From NCBI GenBank assembly GCA_003952965.2, contig CM025852.1:943545-1007544 (forward strand): DNA of 64,000 bases. Direction: 5' to 3'. Each line of letters begins with the position of its first letter. The stretch's first letter is position 1. This DNA comes from Morella rubra. Its lineage: Eukaryota > Streptophyta > Magnoliopsida > Fagales > Myricaceae. The position numbers and the translations under genes are program-made. Positions 1 to 10,860 of the stretch are shown one piece after another. Below the pieces are notes generated by a model, which searched no databases, was not told where the DNA came from, and saw only the letters and a program-made list of their open reading frames with translations.

Positions 1-926
1 CCAAAAATACTATCTTTTTTTAGCCATTCAAATACCATTTATCCCCCAAAATAAATGAGAAAAAATTAATTGTTAAAAATCTACCTTAATCAAAATACAA
101 CATATAAAAATAAATTAAAGTATCTTTTTAAAATAACAACAAATGCTAATGAAATTAAAAGTTCACCAAGAGATGCAATTTAATTTATTATGTAAATATC
201 AGTTTTTTTTTTCTATTTTATTTTTTATTTCTCTCAATTTCACTTTTTCTAAAAGTTCATGGAGAAAATTGAATTTATTGGGTTTCTTTTATTTTAAAAA
301 ATGTATTGTATAAAAATGTGTTGGAGTTTGTGTTGTTTTTCTTCTCTTTTTTTTTTTTTTTGTGATTATTTTTGAATTTAGTTGTGAATGTTTTCTTTCC
401 AAAAATTACTCAGAGAAGATGTTGGAATATTTGTTGCGCCAAACATCATCTTGTACTTCCCCTCTCTGACTATGTCCCCCCAAGACTTAATTCTTGGCTC
501 TGTCATTGGACTTGACCTAGTGGTTAATGCTTTGGCGTTGGTGGTGTGTTCCCTCTGATATCTCAAGTTTAGAACCTCATAGATACTATCAACACTTTAG
601 GGCCACTCTTAGAGGTTTAGGCTTGTTAATTACTTGGTTTGTATAGGAAGGAGGGATTGCACAAACTCCGAGATTAATCGAGATGCGCATATGCTGGACA
701 TGACACCCAATTAGGAAAGAAAAGTATACAAAAGCATGGCTCATTGTACTACGGTGGAGTTTTTTTTTTGCTTTCTAAGCAAAAAAAGAAACTGTTATTT
801 GAAAGCAATAAAAACCAACGCCGACAAGCGTTTCAACAAGTCAGCCAAGAGAAATTAAAGTCTAGAAGACACTTACCCCAAAATACGAAAGAACTAGAAG
901 ACATCCAATAAGGTGACATAAACTAC
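1..926. other. AT-rich intergenic spacer
   Basis: The stretch is strongly AT-rich with long A and T runs up to about 360, and contains no convincing coding region. A short minus-strand reading frame at 378-566 has no recognisable domain. The middle part (about 500-720) resembles a decayed tRNA-derived SINE and is listed separately. The end abuts the left terminus of the CACTA transposon. Confidence 0.6.
505..720 (+). mobile_element. possible tRNA-derived SINE remnant
   Basis: The bases at 513-525 (TGACCTAGTGGTT) resemble a pol III A box, and those at 565-576 (AGTTTAGAACCT) resemble a B box in which C and G have decayed to T and A. The two are about 50 bases apart, as in tRNA-derived SINEs. 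No clear poly(A) end or target duplication was found. A decayed tRNA-like stretch inside another transposon is an alternative. Confidence 0.35.
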
Positions 927-959
927 CACTACAAAAAAAAAAAAAAAAAGACCTTTAAC

Positions 960-1235
960 AATGATCAGAAACCGCTACTAAAGGGCAAAAAACCGCTGTT
1001 ATAACTTTTAGTAGCTGTTTTTTAACAACGGTTGCGACCGCTGCTATATGTTCGTCGGATAAGTTTTAGCAGCGATTTTCGTGACCGCTAGTGAAGACTG
1101 AATCTATAGTGGCGGTCGATTAGCAACGGTCGCGACCGCGACCGCCGCTATAGACCTGAACGCAATTATGACAATTTCTTTTCGAGTCTTTAGCAGCATT
1201 TTTAAAAACGCTGCTATAGGTCAACTTTTTTTTTT
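960..1235. repeat. left subterminal repeat region of the CACTA element
   Basis: Short GC-rich units such as AGCAGCG, GGCGGTCG and GCAACGGTCGCGACCGC are repeated in both orientations between poly-A/T tracts. Arrays of short subterminal repeats next to CACTA ends serve as transposase binding sites in studied elements; that role is inferred here. The counterpart lies at 4385-4640. Confidence 0.75.
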
Positions 1236-1810
1236 TTTTGCTTTGGTTGGTATGTGCCAGCATTTTTAAAATGCCACTAAATCATTTTTAAAAACTTGCA
1301 TTTTTTCTTATTTTCCTATAATACAAATTTTAATTAATTGATGTAAAAACATAAGATGTGTAATAGAACAAAATATATTTAATCATTGACTAAATAAACA
1401 CGTCTTACAAGTTTTGCAACAAACACAAAGAAGTTCTAAAAGTTTCTAAGTAGTCTAAAAAATAACAAATAATTACATTTAACAACAAATAACTATAAAT
1501 TTAATCCTTAGCAACTTCAAGGCTCTAGCACCATCTGCACCAGCACTATCTGCGCCATCATCACTAGCACCAACACCATAATCATTGGCTGCAATTGCAA
1601 TATTGAAAATTTAGTGGTTAACAATCCATCAAATATCTAAACAACTCAAACTGCAATTGCGCATATATTAACAAATTTTGCCGTTCACAAGTATATTAAA
1701 GAAATTTTCATTCACAAAGTAACTCTAATTTGAGGAGAGTTAATTTGTGGAAATATTTGACAATGAAGTTCAGAGAGACACACCCAGGAGAGAGACAGAT
1801 AATAATTTAC
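1236..1810. other. CACTA interior, nothing recognised
   Basis: AT-rich sequence. Around 1500-1610 the minus strand reads an Ala/Gly/Asp-rich low-complexity stretch that could be a fourth captured coding piece or chance. I see no domain. Confidence 0.4.
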
Positions 1811-1894
1811 CTCCCATGTATCAACCATTATAAATTCAGAACTTTTGCAGGCTAGATGACACAGCTCTATACGATGTTCAGAAGATAAAAGGCC
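1811..1894 (-). pseudogene. captured exon of NMN/NaMN adenylyltransferase (NMNAT)
   Basis: On the minus strand an 84-base exon is bounded by a TTTTACAG acceptor and a GTAAAT donor and encodes 28 residues, including LLSSEHRIELCHLACKSS and FIMVD. This matches the conserved stretch of plant nicotinamide/nicotinate mononucleotide adenylyltransferase (GLLSAEHR...MVDPWE), the last step of NAD synthesis. The neighbouring exons, including the nucleotide-binding N-terminus, were not found, so it cannot be a working enzyme. The exon is in phase 0 at both ends, with no stop inside. It lies inside the CACTA element with two other captured fragments in the same orientation. The assignment rests on recalled family sequence. 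Confidence 0.78.
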
Positions 1895-2232
1895 CTGTAA
1901 AAATACACAAGTGATTGTTTTGTTAGGCCACCATAATGTTTGCCACAAAAAAAATTTGGGATACATCACTTTCCAAGGGCAGGAGGACAACAACTATGAA
2001 AAAGAAAACTTAACAGAAATAAATTTAAAGGCCATGCCAAGTTGTTACTTAGCTCATATTAAAAATTCCTTGACTACTACCTATATAGCATGTCCTGCAA
2101 AGAGGAATACATACAAATTCTGAGCAATACAAAGTATATATCAATAAGACAAATTAAAGTAAATACCTATAATATTGGAAGAAACCTGAAATAATTCATG
2201 ACTACCCGACCAATGGAAACAGGGAAAGTGAC

Positions 2233-2326
2233 CTTTGCATCATACTTCTAAAGTTGCATTATCTCTGGTGCCATGTAAAGTGGCGAACCACACAACGTTT
2301 CTGCAAGACCTCTAGGTTGCAGAGAT
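2233..2326 (-). pseudogene. captured exon of autophagy kinase ATG1
   Basis: The minus strand carries a 94-base exon after a CTTTTGTAG acceptor. It reads SLQPRG followed by [17 protein letters not shown], the activation-segment and APE region of plant ATG1 kinases. An in-frame TAG interrupts the piece three residues after PEIM, where a Gln codon is expected, and KYDAK follows before a possible GT donor. ATG1 starts autophagy by phosphorylating its partners at the pre-autophagosome. This fragment lacks the catalytic loop and most of the kinase, so it is inactive. It sits between the NMNAT and SPS pieces of the CACTA element. A related CAMK-like kinase is less likely because the [15 protein letters not shown] wording is typical of ATG1. 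Confidence 0.78.
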
Positions 2327-3298
2327 CTACAAAAGGATATGCGAAATACGTTAACATTGAATAATTTAAGAGAAAGAGCATAGGGAGAACCACCTCAATA
2401 AGAGTTGTGTGCTTGGTACATGTCCAAGTGTCACACTTTCAAAGAATTGTAGTGTTTGGCAGCCACGACTTCCCTGTGTCATGTCTTATTAACATGGGTG
2501 CCCAAAGATGAAGCAAAGTGTCCAGGTAGCAGTAGTGCACTTAGTTTAAAAATAAGGAATGCTCTACATCTTCCCCATGTCATGTCTTCTTAACATGGGT
2601 ACCCAAAGATTAAGCAAAGTGTCCAGGTAGCAGCAGTGGACTTTAATTAAAAAATAAATGATGCTGCTTGAATCCCCTATAAACAACTGATAGAGAGGTG
2701 GGGTTCTGAGTTCTATCCCAAACAGGTACATGAATTGTGGTTGCCTAAAGAGACAGTTAAACATAATGTTTATTGGGAAAGATCCCCCTCCCTCTGCAGT
2801 ACTGAAGTACAACATGTATCTTTCCAGGAACCTATATGAAGAAACAAAAGAAAAACATAAATTTAAAGAAACGTGGTATTTAATCTATTATAGCACAAAA
2901 TCTTAAGCTTGACTGTTAGTGATTCAGCTCCACAGTGTCCAATGGAGCCTTTAACAACATAGAAAAAGGAACTGCAGGGCAAGATCTGACTAACTACCAG
3001 CGATCTCTGGTTGCAGGGTCTTTCTTGGAACTACTACTGCCACTGGTTTATCATCCTCAGGATTCACTAGAAGAAAAAATTTGTAAAGATCCCCAAATTT
3101 TTCCTAAACAAAAATGGAGCACCAATTGAGTGAACAAAGAATCAGCCAGAACTTTCATAAATGCAAAATGAAACAAAGGGACGTAGGACTAAGGGGGGAC
3201 AAAATCGAACACCAACATGCAATAAAGCCACCTCTCAACAATTTTCAATCTTCTCTTTCCAAACAACAAAATAAAAAGAGAGAAACAAGAAAGAGGAC
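2327..3298. other. CACTA interior between captured exons, with a 60-bp direct repeat
   Basis: A segment of about 60 bases (CATGTCTT.TTAACATGGGT...AAGCAAAGTGTCCAGGTAGCAG) occurs at 2479-2539 and again at 2580-2641, with a period of about 101 bases. A minus-strand stretch near 3000-3070 reads a short coding-like run (PVAVVVPRKTLQPEIAGS) that I cannot identify; it may be another captured piece. The remainder looks like intron-type sequence. Confidence 0.5.
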
Positions 3299-3603
3299 CT
3301 GCTTCTTCCTGCGAACCAAATTCCAAATACGCCAACGCATGTTCTCCAATCTCGTGTTCCGCTCCTGCGGACTTCTCGTCGATGCAGCCTAAGCAACGAA
3401 AATCAATCAAATTCAAATATAATAGTGAAAACGAGAAAAAAAGAGAGAGAGACAGCTAACGAAAAATGAGAACTTTTTTGAATGAGTACTCGAAGCCAGG
3501 AGCGGTGGAGATCGGTCTCATCGAAGCCGGTGATGACCTCCTCCACGAAATAACGGGTGGGGCAGAAATGGCCTCTATCTCGGAGCAAAAGCGACGACTT
3601 CTT
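3299..3603 (-). pseudogene. captured exons 1-2 of sucrose-phosphate synthase (SPS)
   Basis: Exon 1 (minus strand, about 3603-3490) reads [20 protein letters not shown] and [18 protein letters not shown], then a GTACTC donor. Exon 2 (3388-3299, 30 codons) follows a TTGCTTAG acceptor and reads [17 protein letters not shown] and [13 protein letters not shown], ending at a GT donor. Together these match the N-terminal region of plant sucrose-phosphate synthase in order and phase, with a 101-base intron between them. SPS makes sucrose-6-phosphate from UDP-glucose and fructose-6-phosphate in the cytosol. The glycosyltransferase domains are absent, and the usual N-terminal start upstream of the first motif is not recognisable. 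The fragment is open and its splice sites are intact, so it could still be transcribed and spliced. Confidence 0.9.
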
Positions 3604-4384
3604 CGCATCAGCGGGGGAAGCGGATGTAGGAGAAGCTTGCGGTGGGTAAAGGTTGAGGAAATGAGGGCGAATTTTTCAGGGCGCGCGCGGCAAATTTTCT
3701 CCTAATTTTTCTTTTCCTTTATATTTTGTTTAATTTATTTTGATTTGTATAACGTGCTTATATAAATATGCATATACTTAAAACTATCCATTTTTTAAAA
3801 TTTTTATTTTATTATATAATAAATTGAGTCACAATACATGTGGGTACACTTATAAACTTATACATATCACATTGTAGTAAAAACAAATTGCAGGTACACT
3901 TATATAACATTGTTGTCACAATATATATATATATATATAACCTAAGTGCTTTATATGTATGTACCTACCTAATGACTAAATCATAGCTTCTAAGACCATA
4001 TATTAAGTTATGTACTTTAATTACATAAGCTAATCTCACAATATATTATTGTTTGAAATTAAATAATATGTCATAGTTAAATAGTATTATATTACTATTT
4101 ATGCTCATTATAAGTATGATAATAGATGTTTTATAAACTACTTAGACGTAGTCAATAAATATGCAGTTATTATAACAACCATAGGTATAATTTAAAATAT
4201 ATCATATAACAACTTCAATTTCATAACACTCTCTCTAATTCCATATTTTATTAAGTAGGTCCCTTTAAAATAAAATTTTCAAATACATGACAAAATAAAA
4301 TTATATATTAAAAAGAATATAATAAGATATAAAATAATTATTTACATTAATTAACTTATAATTAATAAATAAAAATTTTATTTT
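3604..4384. other. CACTA interior, AT-rich right half
   Basis: Very AT-rich sequence with a (TA)n tract at about 3921-3939. No coding region was seen, although 3604-3690 may continue the captured SPS 5' region. Confidence 0.5.
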
Positions 4385-4640
4385 AATTAGACCTATAGCA
4401 GCGTTTGTTGACACAAACGCTGCTAAAGGTGGGTGCTTTAGCGGCGGTCACGGTGACCGCCGCTGTAGGTACCGAATTTCTAGCAGTGTTGTGTGCAGGT
4501 GTCTATAGCGGCGTCGCGACCGCCGCTACAAAGACGCCGCTAAAGGTCTGACTTTTAACAGCTTTTTTTTACAAACGCTGCGAAATGGTGTCTTTAGCGG
4601 CGTTTTTGGCGACCGCCGCTAAAGGCCAGTTTTTTTCGCA
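4385..4640. repeat. right subterminal repeat region of the CACTA element
   Basis: It contains repeated units such as CTATAGCGGCG, GCGGCGGTCACGGTGACCGCCGC and GGCGACCGCCGCTAAAGG. These are the inverted counterpart of the units at 960-1235. The region ends at the terminal CACTGCG... sequence at 4643. Confidence 0.75.
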
Positions 4641-4817
4641 GTGTACGCAAGAGTATAATGAAATCTAGTCACGTTGGTCTTCATTGAACTTCGCAAAAGG
4701 TTATTGTGAAATTAAAGCGTACAAGTCATATTTTAGTATTCACTCACGATTTAATTGGTGTCCACAGTCCTTGCGCCCTGCCTGGACACTCTCACGGTGC
4801 TCTATCTGTCTGCTGCC

Positions 4818-4824
4818 TATAAAA
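4818..4824 (+). promoter_or_regulatory. TATA box of LRR receptor kinase copy 1
   Basis: TATAAAA lies 74 bases before the ATG at 4892. The same sequence and spacing recur in copy 2 (17807, ATG 17881). Copies 3 and 4 have TATTAAAG at 23746 and 34075. Confidence 0.6.
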
Positions 4825-4891
4825 GAGACCGAGTCATGCGCTTAACAATCACTGCTTTGTTATTTGCCCATCCTCCATTATAGACTTAAAC

Positions 4892-7682
4892 ATGGCATCC
4901 GCCTATTCCTTTTCTGTTGCCGTAGTAGCATGGATCTCCTGTGTCTTGCTCTACGGGACCTATTTGAATCCCGCACATGAGTTTGCGGAAGCTTCTCAAT
5001 CGCCAGCACTTACAACTAGAAGCAGAGGCTCTGCTGGAGACTGGGTGGTGGTCGAGGTATAAAACCGACAATACCTCTAGTCCTTGCGAGTGGGCTGGTA
5101 TTACTTGCAATGATTATGGAAGCGTCACAGGGATTGACAGAAATTCCATTTTCATCGAAGGTCAGTTTAAACTCCGCTTCTCTTCTCTTCCAAATTTAGA
5201 GAGTCTTGATCTTCAAGAAACAAACTTCAGGGGAGCATCCCACTTGAGATAGGCAATCTATCGAGTCTCACCCACCTCAATCTGTGTTACAATCATCTTA
5301 CGGGGAATTGCCTCCTTCGCTTGCAAATCTCACCCGATTAGTGGACCTGGTCATTTCTCAGAATTACATCGTCGGACCAATTCCTTCAAACCTTTGGGGT
5401 TTAACCAACCTCATGCATCTTGATATGTCGGAAATCATATCAACGGTTCCATTCCTTCGAAAATAAGAATGCTAAAGATCTAGCATACTTGGATCTATGT
5501 TATAATGAGTTTACTGGTCCAATCCCTTCCACCTTGTGTCATTTAATTCATTTGAAAAGTTGTTCCTTGGATAATAAAATAAATGACTATTCCCTCAGAA
5601 ATAGGGATGCTAAAAAATCTGACCATTTTGGACATATCCAATAACATGCTCATTGGTCCACTCCCTTCCACCTTGGTCGTTTAACTAATTTAGACAAACT
5701 ATTTCTTGATAATAATCAACTCAATGATTCTATTCCTTTAGAAATAGGGATGCTGAAAAATCTAACCTCCTTGTTCCTATCCAATAATATCTCATTGGTC
5801 CAATCCCTTCTACCTTGGGTCGTCTAATGAATTTACAATATTTGTTCCTTGATTGGAATCGACTTAATGGTTCAATCCCTGAAGAAGTAAGGAACTGTGA
5901 AAGTCTATGGATTTTGAATCTCAAATCCAACAATCTCATTGGTCAAATCCCTGATATGTTATCCGGCTACGTATTGTTGAAGGAGTTGTTATTGAGCCAT
6001 AATCACTTCACCGGAAGCATTCCCAATTACACACGTGGCTCTCACTCACTGTATTCCATTGACCTAAGTCATAACTTTATCAATTGAGAGATACCCCTTC
6101 AACTTGGGATTTCATTCCATTTATCGGTCTTGAATCTCAGCTACAACAATCTTAATGGCCACATTCCCCCTTCTCTGATTCCAATTGCACAAGTCGACTT
6201 ATCATACAATTGTCTGACGGGTCCAATTCCAAATTTTTATTATCCTACATCCGTCACATTAATTGGCAACAAGGATTTATGCGGTAAATTTATTTATGGT
6301 TTTCCCCTTGTCACCAATCATTTGGTGGACGTGAAATTATAATTTTTGTTCCGATCACCATTTTCTTCGGATTTGTAGTTCTTGGGAGTTTGCTTTTGTC
6401 ACAATGCTTCGTTAAGAAAACTCCATTCAAGTCAAGAAAACAAAGGATGGGAATTTGTTCTCCATATGGAATTATGATGGAAGCATTGCATATGAAGACA
6501 TCATTAAAGCAACAAATGACTTTGACATTAGGTATTGTATTGGAACCGGAGGCTATGGTAGTGTTTACAAAGCAGTGCTGCCTAGTGGAAGAGTGGTTGC
6601 CTTGAAGAAGCTTCATCAGATGGAAGCTGAGAACCCAAATTTCTTGAAGAGTTTCAAGAATGAGGTAAAGGTACTGAGAGATTCGACATCGAAACATTAT
6701 AAAGCTTTATGGATTTTGTTTACATAGGCGATGCATGTTTTTGGTTTATGAATACATGGAAAGAGGAAGCCTATTTGTTGTCCTAAGCAACGATGTTGAA
6801 GCTGTGGAATTGATTGGAATAAGAGGGTGAACATCATCAAGGGTAGCTAATGCCTTATCTTACATGCATCATGAATGCATCCCAACAATTGTTCATCGAG
6901 ATATATCAAGCAACAATATCCTCTTGACTCTAAATTGGAGACTTTTGTCTCTGACTTTGGCACCGCTAAACTCCTTGATCCTGATTCCTCCAATCAAACT
7001 TACTTGCTGGAACTTACGGCTACATTGCCCCAGGTATTTTTGTTCCTCTCTTCATTGTTATTTTTTCCTTTTTTTCCTTCTATTTTATTTCTTCATATTA
7101 TTTGCATGTAGTGCTAATGGCTTCCAAATAGTAGGTGATCTTGTAGAATCATGCCTTTATGTAGCAAATTACAATCACTATCTCTATGGAATTTTTTTCT
7201 TGAAAGTTTTGACTTCTATATAAAGATTAATAAAATAAAGGAAACAAAGACTTACGCTACATTAAAGTTTTGTTTTTTCTTTTTATCTCTATGCAGAGCT
7301 AGCCTATACGATGAGGATTAATGAAAAGTGTGATGTTTATAGCTTTGGAGTGGTGGCGGTGGAAATATTAATGGGAAGGCATCCAACTGAACTCTTAACT
7401 TCTTTGTCATCATCTCAAAACCCGATGCTAAATGAAATACTTGACAAACGCCTACCACCACCTACTCATCGGGATGCACCTTATATTTTTCTTGTAGCTA
7501 AAATGGCATTTGCATGCTTGCGTGCCAACCCAAAGTCTCGGCCAACAATGAAAAGCGTGTCCCAAGAATTTATTGCTCACAGGAAGCCAATATTAGCCAA
7601 GCCCTTAGATGAAATTTCCCTCCGGCAGTTGATGAGCCAAGAAATGGAAATGGTTGGATCAGGAAGTGAAACTCCATCATGA
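4892..7682 (+). pseudogene. MIK2-like LRR receptor kinase, copy 1 (pseudogene)
   Basis: The sequence keeps the full layout of a MIK2-type receptor: ATG and signal peptide (4892 on), an LRRNT-like block (SPCEWAGITCN), leucine-rich repeats, a membrane segment near 6340-6410, and a kinase split by an intron (exon 1 ends about 7033 before GT; exon 2 starts at 7297 after ATGCAG). An extra base near 5012 relative to copy 2 shifts the frame after about 40 residues. Many further indels and stops follow, for example TGA at 6085 and TAG near 6725. Recognisable kinase pieces include the glycine loop [19 protein letters not shown] and SDFGTAKLL, but in different frames. Intact relatives bind peptides or DAMPs at the plasma membrane. 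Copy 2 (17881-20990) shares even the flanks, so the two are recent duplicates. No working product is expected. Confidence 0.9.
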
Positions 7683-8300
7683 AGTGCATACTGTTTCCTT
7701 TTATATTAACCGTACGTCTTTGGACCCGGTTTTGTTTCGTGGGCCTTCGGCCTATTTTGGTGTTTATAAAGGGCTTTAAGTCTGGTAGTCTTGTAGCTGG
7801 CCCTCTAGGCCTTTCTGTGTACTGTGCCAGCCCATGTGAATTTCCATTTTATTAATATAAAGTCCATCAATTGCCTAGAGAAAAAAAAACGTCAATATTC
7901 AGTTGGGCTAATGGAAATAAAGTCCATCAATTTACTCAATTGCCCTGCAATCATCGTATACTTCCTTGATTTTCTTTCGGTTTAGGGATGTTTGAAATAG
8001 GAATTGAAATTTTGTAGCCAAGCCTGATCACATTAATATCAAAATAAGTACAAAGGAAGAGGGTTGGGGAACTCTCCAAAAAGATCAAACACAGTACTGA
8101 AAAGAAAAAAAGAAAAACAGTTCGCTGAGCAAGAACAGGGAGAATTGAACATTAAGAAAGGTGGACTTCATTTTAAGACGAATTTGTATACAGCAAATGG
8201 CGGGCGCTGTCCACCAGCAATTGGAAATCAGCTTATGTGCTGGTCGCATAAATACATGGACCAATTCCAAATAAAATTACATGGGAATTGTTGAATTATA
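7683..8300. repeat. duplicated 3' flank of LRR kinase copy 1 (pair with 21061-21690)
   Basis: From TTAACCGTACGTCTTTGG onward the sequence is closely matched at 21081-21690. The first about 180 bases (GTGGGCCTTCGGCC ... poly-A near 7882) look like the 3' tail of a 5'-truncated LINE. A 15-bp word TAAAGTCCATCAATT occurs at about 7858 and 7918. Small ORFs on either strand here have no recognisable product. Confidence 0.65.
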
Positions 8301-9560
8301 AATTACCTCCAAAGTATAATATAGCCGATTACCTATTTCATTACTGATTGCATAAAAAAGTAAAAATATTCCTCTTTTACTTATATCCTTCCACGATATC
8401 TACTGACTCGATGAACAAACCACGAAAAAGAAAGCTTCAAAGAAGAAAATGCTGTAAACAATTTTCTGAAATCTGCTGAAAAGTTCGAGCAAGGGAACAT
8501 GGACATATTGTCTGGCCATTATGAGATCATAGAATCTTTATATGACTCTGGGCGTAAGCTGCTGAATGTGTTAATTCAATTTAGTCAGAAATTGCTCTGT
8601 AAGCATTGGGTTTTGGTGATTTATGTCTTCTTTTTTGTTTACAAATGAAGCCCCACGTATCCTAAATTTGCATTAATCCACTAAAATTATAGATGTTGCA
8701 AAAGCCATGCTGGTGGACTAAAACATTCTAACTGCCCTTCCCTTGTGACTTGTGTCCTTGAAGAAATGAATTTATTAAATTTCAGTAAAGAGTTTCCTTC
8801 ACAGCCATGAGCGGTGGTCATGTTGTGTTCCGGTCCTTGTGGCCAATCTGTGATTATACTGTGTACCAATTATTGTGGTCGGTTTGTCTTGTGTCCTGAC
8901 CCTCTTGCGGTCGGTTTGTGGTCCTAGAGGTTATATTGTGGCCCTCGTAGCTGTCGATGGTTCCGACACTTACATCCAGATAGGCAGCCAAACAAAGATC
9001 CGGCATATTGTAGGGTCTTTAGTTCAGTTTAGCTTCTCCCTTGGGCTCTCTGGCCTATTATCTGTTCTATAATGGCTGTATTTTTTTTTCCGGATATTTT
9101 ATATATATTTCAATGACTAAAAACAATAGAATCCTTGACAATTAACCCTGACTCGACGTACACGTTATGCAGCAAGTAATACGGGCCCAGACTAACAACC
9201 ATTGATCCAACCATGATTGATGTGAACCTGGACGCCCTGACTCGACGTCCACGCTATGCAGCAAGTCATACGCACCTAGTGATCTAACAGCCATTGATCA
9301 ACCATGATTGATGCGAACCTTGCCTTCAAAAAGTCGAATTGATTTGAACCTTGACTTCTAACGGCCCTTAACTCCCTTGTGATTTAAGTCCTTGAGGAAA
9401 TGAATTTGTGAAATTTGAATAAACTTTTTCCTTCTTCGCAGAGTTGAGAGCAATAGTTTCATCAGAACTAATCAAAAGGTGAAGCTTTTCTTGGTTGCAA
9501 GCAAGTAAATAATGTAGGATACAAGCACCCCCTACCTACAAATCCTCTCCCTGACCAGTT
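8301..9560. repeat. repeat mosaic: LINE-type tail and GACTCGACGT repeat
   Basis: No gene is supported. 8430-8700 recurs at 10860-11240. 8820-9115 is a decayed copy of a GGCCGGTTTGTCTTGTGTCCTGACC-rich tail also seen at 15060, 31170 and 33010. It ends in an A-rich tract followed by AATCCTTGACAATTA and the GACTCGACGT repeat (9145-9300). 9400-9560 (CATCAGAACTAATCAAAAGG...) recurs at 11300-11430 and 16790-16950. Confidence 0.6.
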
Positions 9561-10860
9561 TGTTATGAAAGGCTCCACCACAGTCTATATTTTGAATAAG
9601 TAGAGACTAAGGGAGAGGGGAGGAAACGCGGAGGGGACTGATCTCGGGGGAGGCACTCCCGCAACTTGTTTTTTTATTATGCTGACGGGGTTTTTAAAGT
9701 GATGTGGCAGCAGGCCTGTCAGGTATGAGGTGAGCTGGAAGCTTGTATGGCCTCTAGGGTGACATGGACCCCCTAGTTAGCCATGGGTACGTGTGTCCAC
9801 CTTTTACTGGCTATAACGTGTCTAAAAAGGCCATATAAAGCTTTTTTCGTTGGTCTTTTTACAGTGGGTTGAATTGAAGTACTAAATTTTCAGGGTTTTG
9901 TGAAAGGACCATTTTCGTTCAATTTTATACCACATGGACCAAATTGTCACACCATAAAACCACATGGACAGTTACAATGGATAAAATGAAAAGAAACCCA
10001 AGAATGCAAGCATGAGCATTGTTGGAAATAATTAAGAATAGACAAGTAGAAGCGTTACCCCCTCAATTATTTTGCGAGAACATAAAGTGATCACTCACTT
10101 TATATTTAAGAGGTCACTCGAGTTGGTGACATGATCAACTGAGGAGACGAAAAATTCCACATAGAAAATTTAGGACAAATCTTACTTTAAGGACCATTTT
10201 GTGATTAGGCAATATCCTATAGACTAATTAACTAATTAAACCTTATATTTATGATCTTCTCGGACAGAAAAACAGACTTAAGGCACCCTGTGCACCATGT
10301 GTTGGGCATCATGATTGCACGGAGACAGGTCCTCAAACGAGACCTACGATGTACTTTTGGAACATTTTCTGTCTTTCTCGCCATCAACCACTGATTTTAA
10401 CAAAAAAAAAAAAAAAAAAAAAGAGAAAAATCCTCTTGGTTAGATTTTTTGACAATAGGTCCTGACTCGACGTGCAAGGTACGCAGCGAGTCATGCACGC
10501 CGAGACTAACATCAGTGGATGAGGTGAATCACGTTTGTCTAACAACCATCCAACCTTCTTTTCATAAAGTATCCGGCCCTCTTTTGTTTAAGTTCTGAGT
10601 CAAGTTGGAATATGTTCAAAAATAGATAATTGGTCATGACTTTAATTTCGTCACTATCGACTCTGACCCAAATCAGGACAATCGTCAGGCACAAAATTCA
10701 TTTCGTCCCTAAAAGTGTGGCTTCAGGGACGAAAACCATTCCGTCCCCAGGAATTTCGTCCCTGAAGCCAAAAAAAAAAAGATAATTGGTGTGAACAATG
10801 ACTTCAGGTCCTTGTGTCGGACACCTCACAGATAGTCCCCTGTTTAGTTAAGCGGTCAAA
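9561..10860. other. intergenic, nothing coding; small foldback
   Basis: No coding region was seen. A poly-A run lies near 10400, and another decayed copy of the GACTCGACGT repeat is near 10450-10520. A 16-base perfect inverted repeat (GGCTTCAGGGACGAAA at 10719-10734, complement at 10754-10769) looks like the end of a small DNA transposon. Confidence 0.5.

Larger units (their letters stand above)
927..4643. mobile_element. CACTA (En/Spm-type) transposon with captured host gene fragments
   Basis: The left end begins CACTACAAAAAAA at 927 and the right end, read inward on the other strand, begins CACTGCGAAAAAA at 4643. The trinucleotide TAC flanks both ends (924-926 and 4644-4646), which is the 3-bp target duplication typical of CACTA elements. 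Both subterminal regions carry many copies of a GC-rich motif around GCGGCGGTCGCGACCGCCGC. No transposase was recognised, so the element of about 3.7 kb is probably non-autonomous. Its interior holds minus-strand exon pieces of three host genes (NMN adenylyltransferase, ATG1 kinase, sucrose-phosphate synthase) with splice sites still visible. The right end lies about 250 bp upstream of the start codon of the first LRR kinase copy, so it forms part of that copy's upstream region. Confidence 0.88.

Noticed and set aside
7690..7890. Independent LINE insertion after each of kinase copies 1 and 2
   Set aside because: The same tail and flanks occur after both, so a single insertion followed by duplication is simpler.
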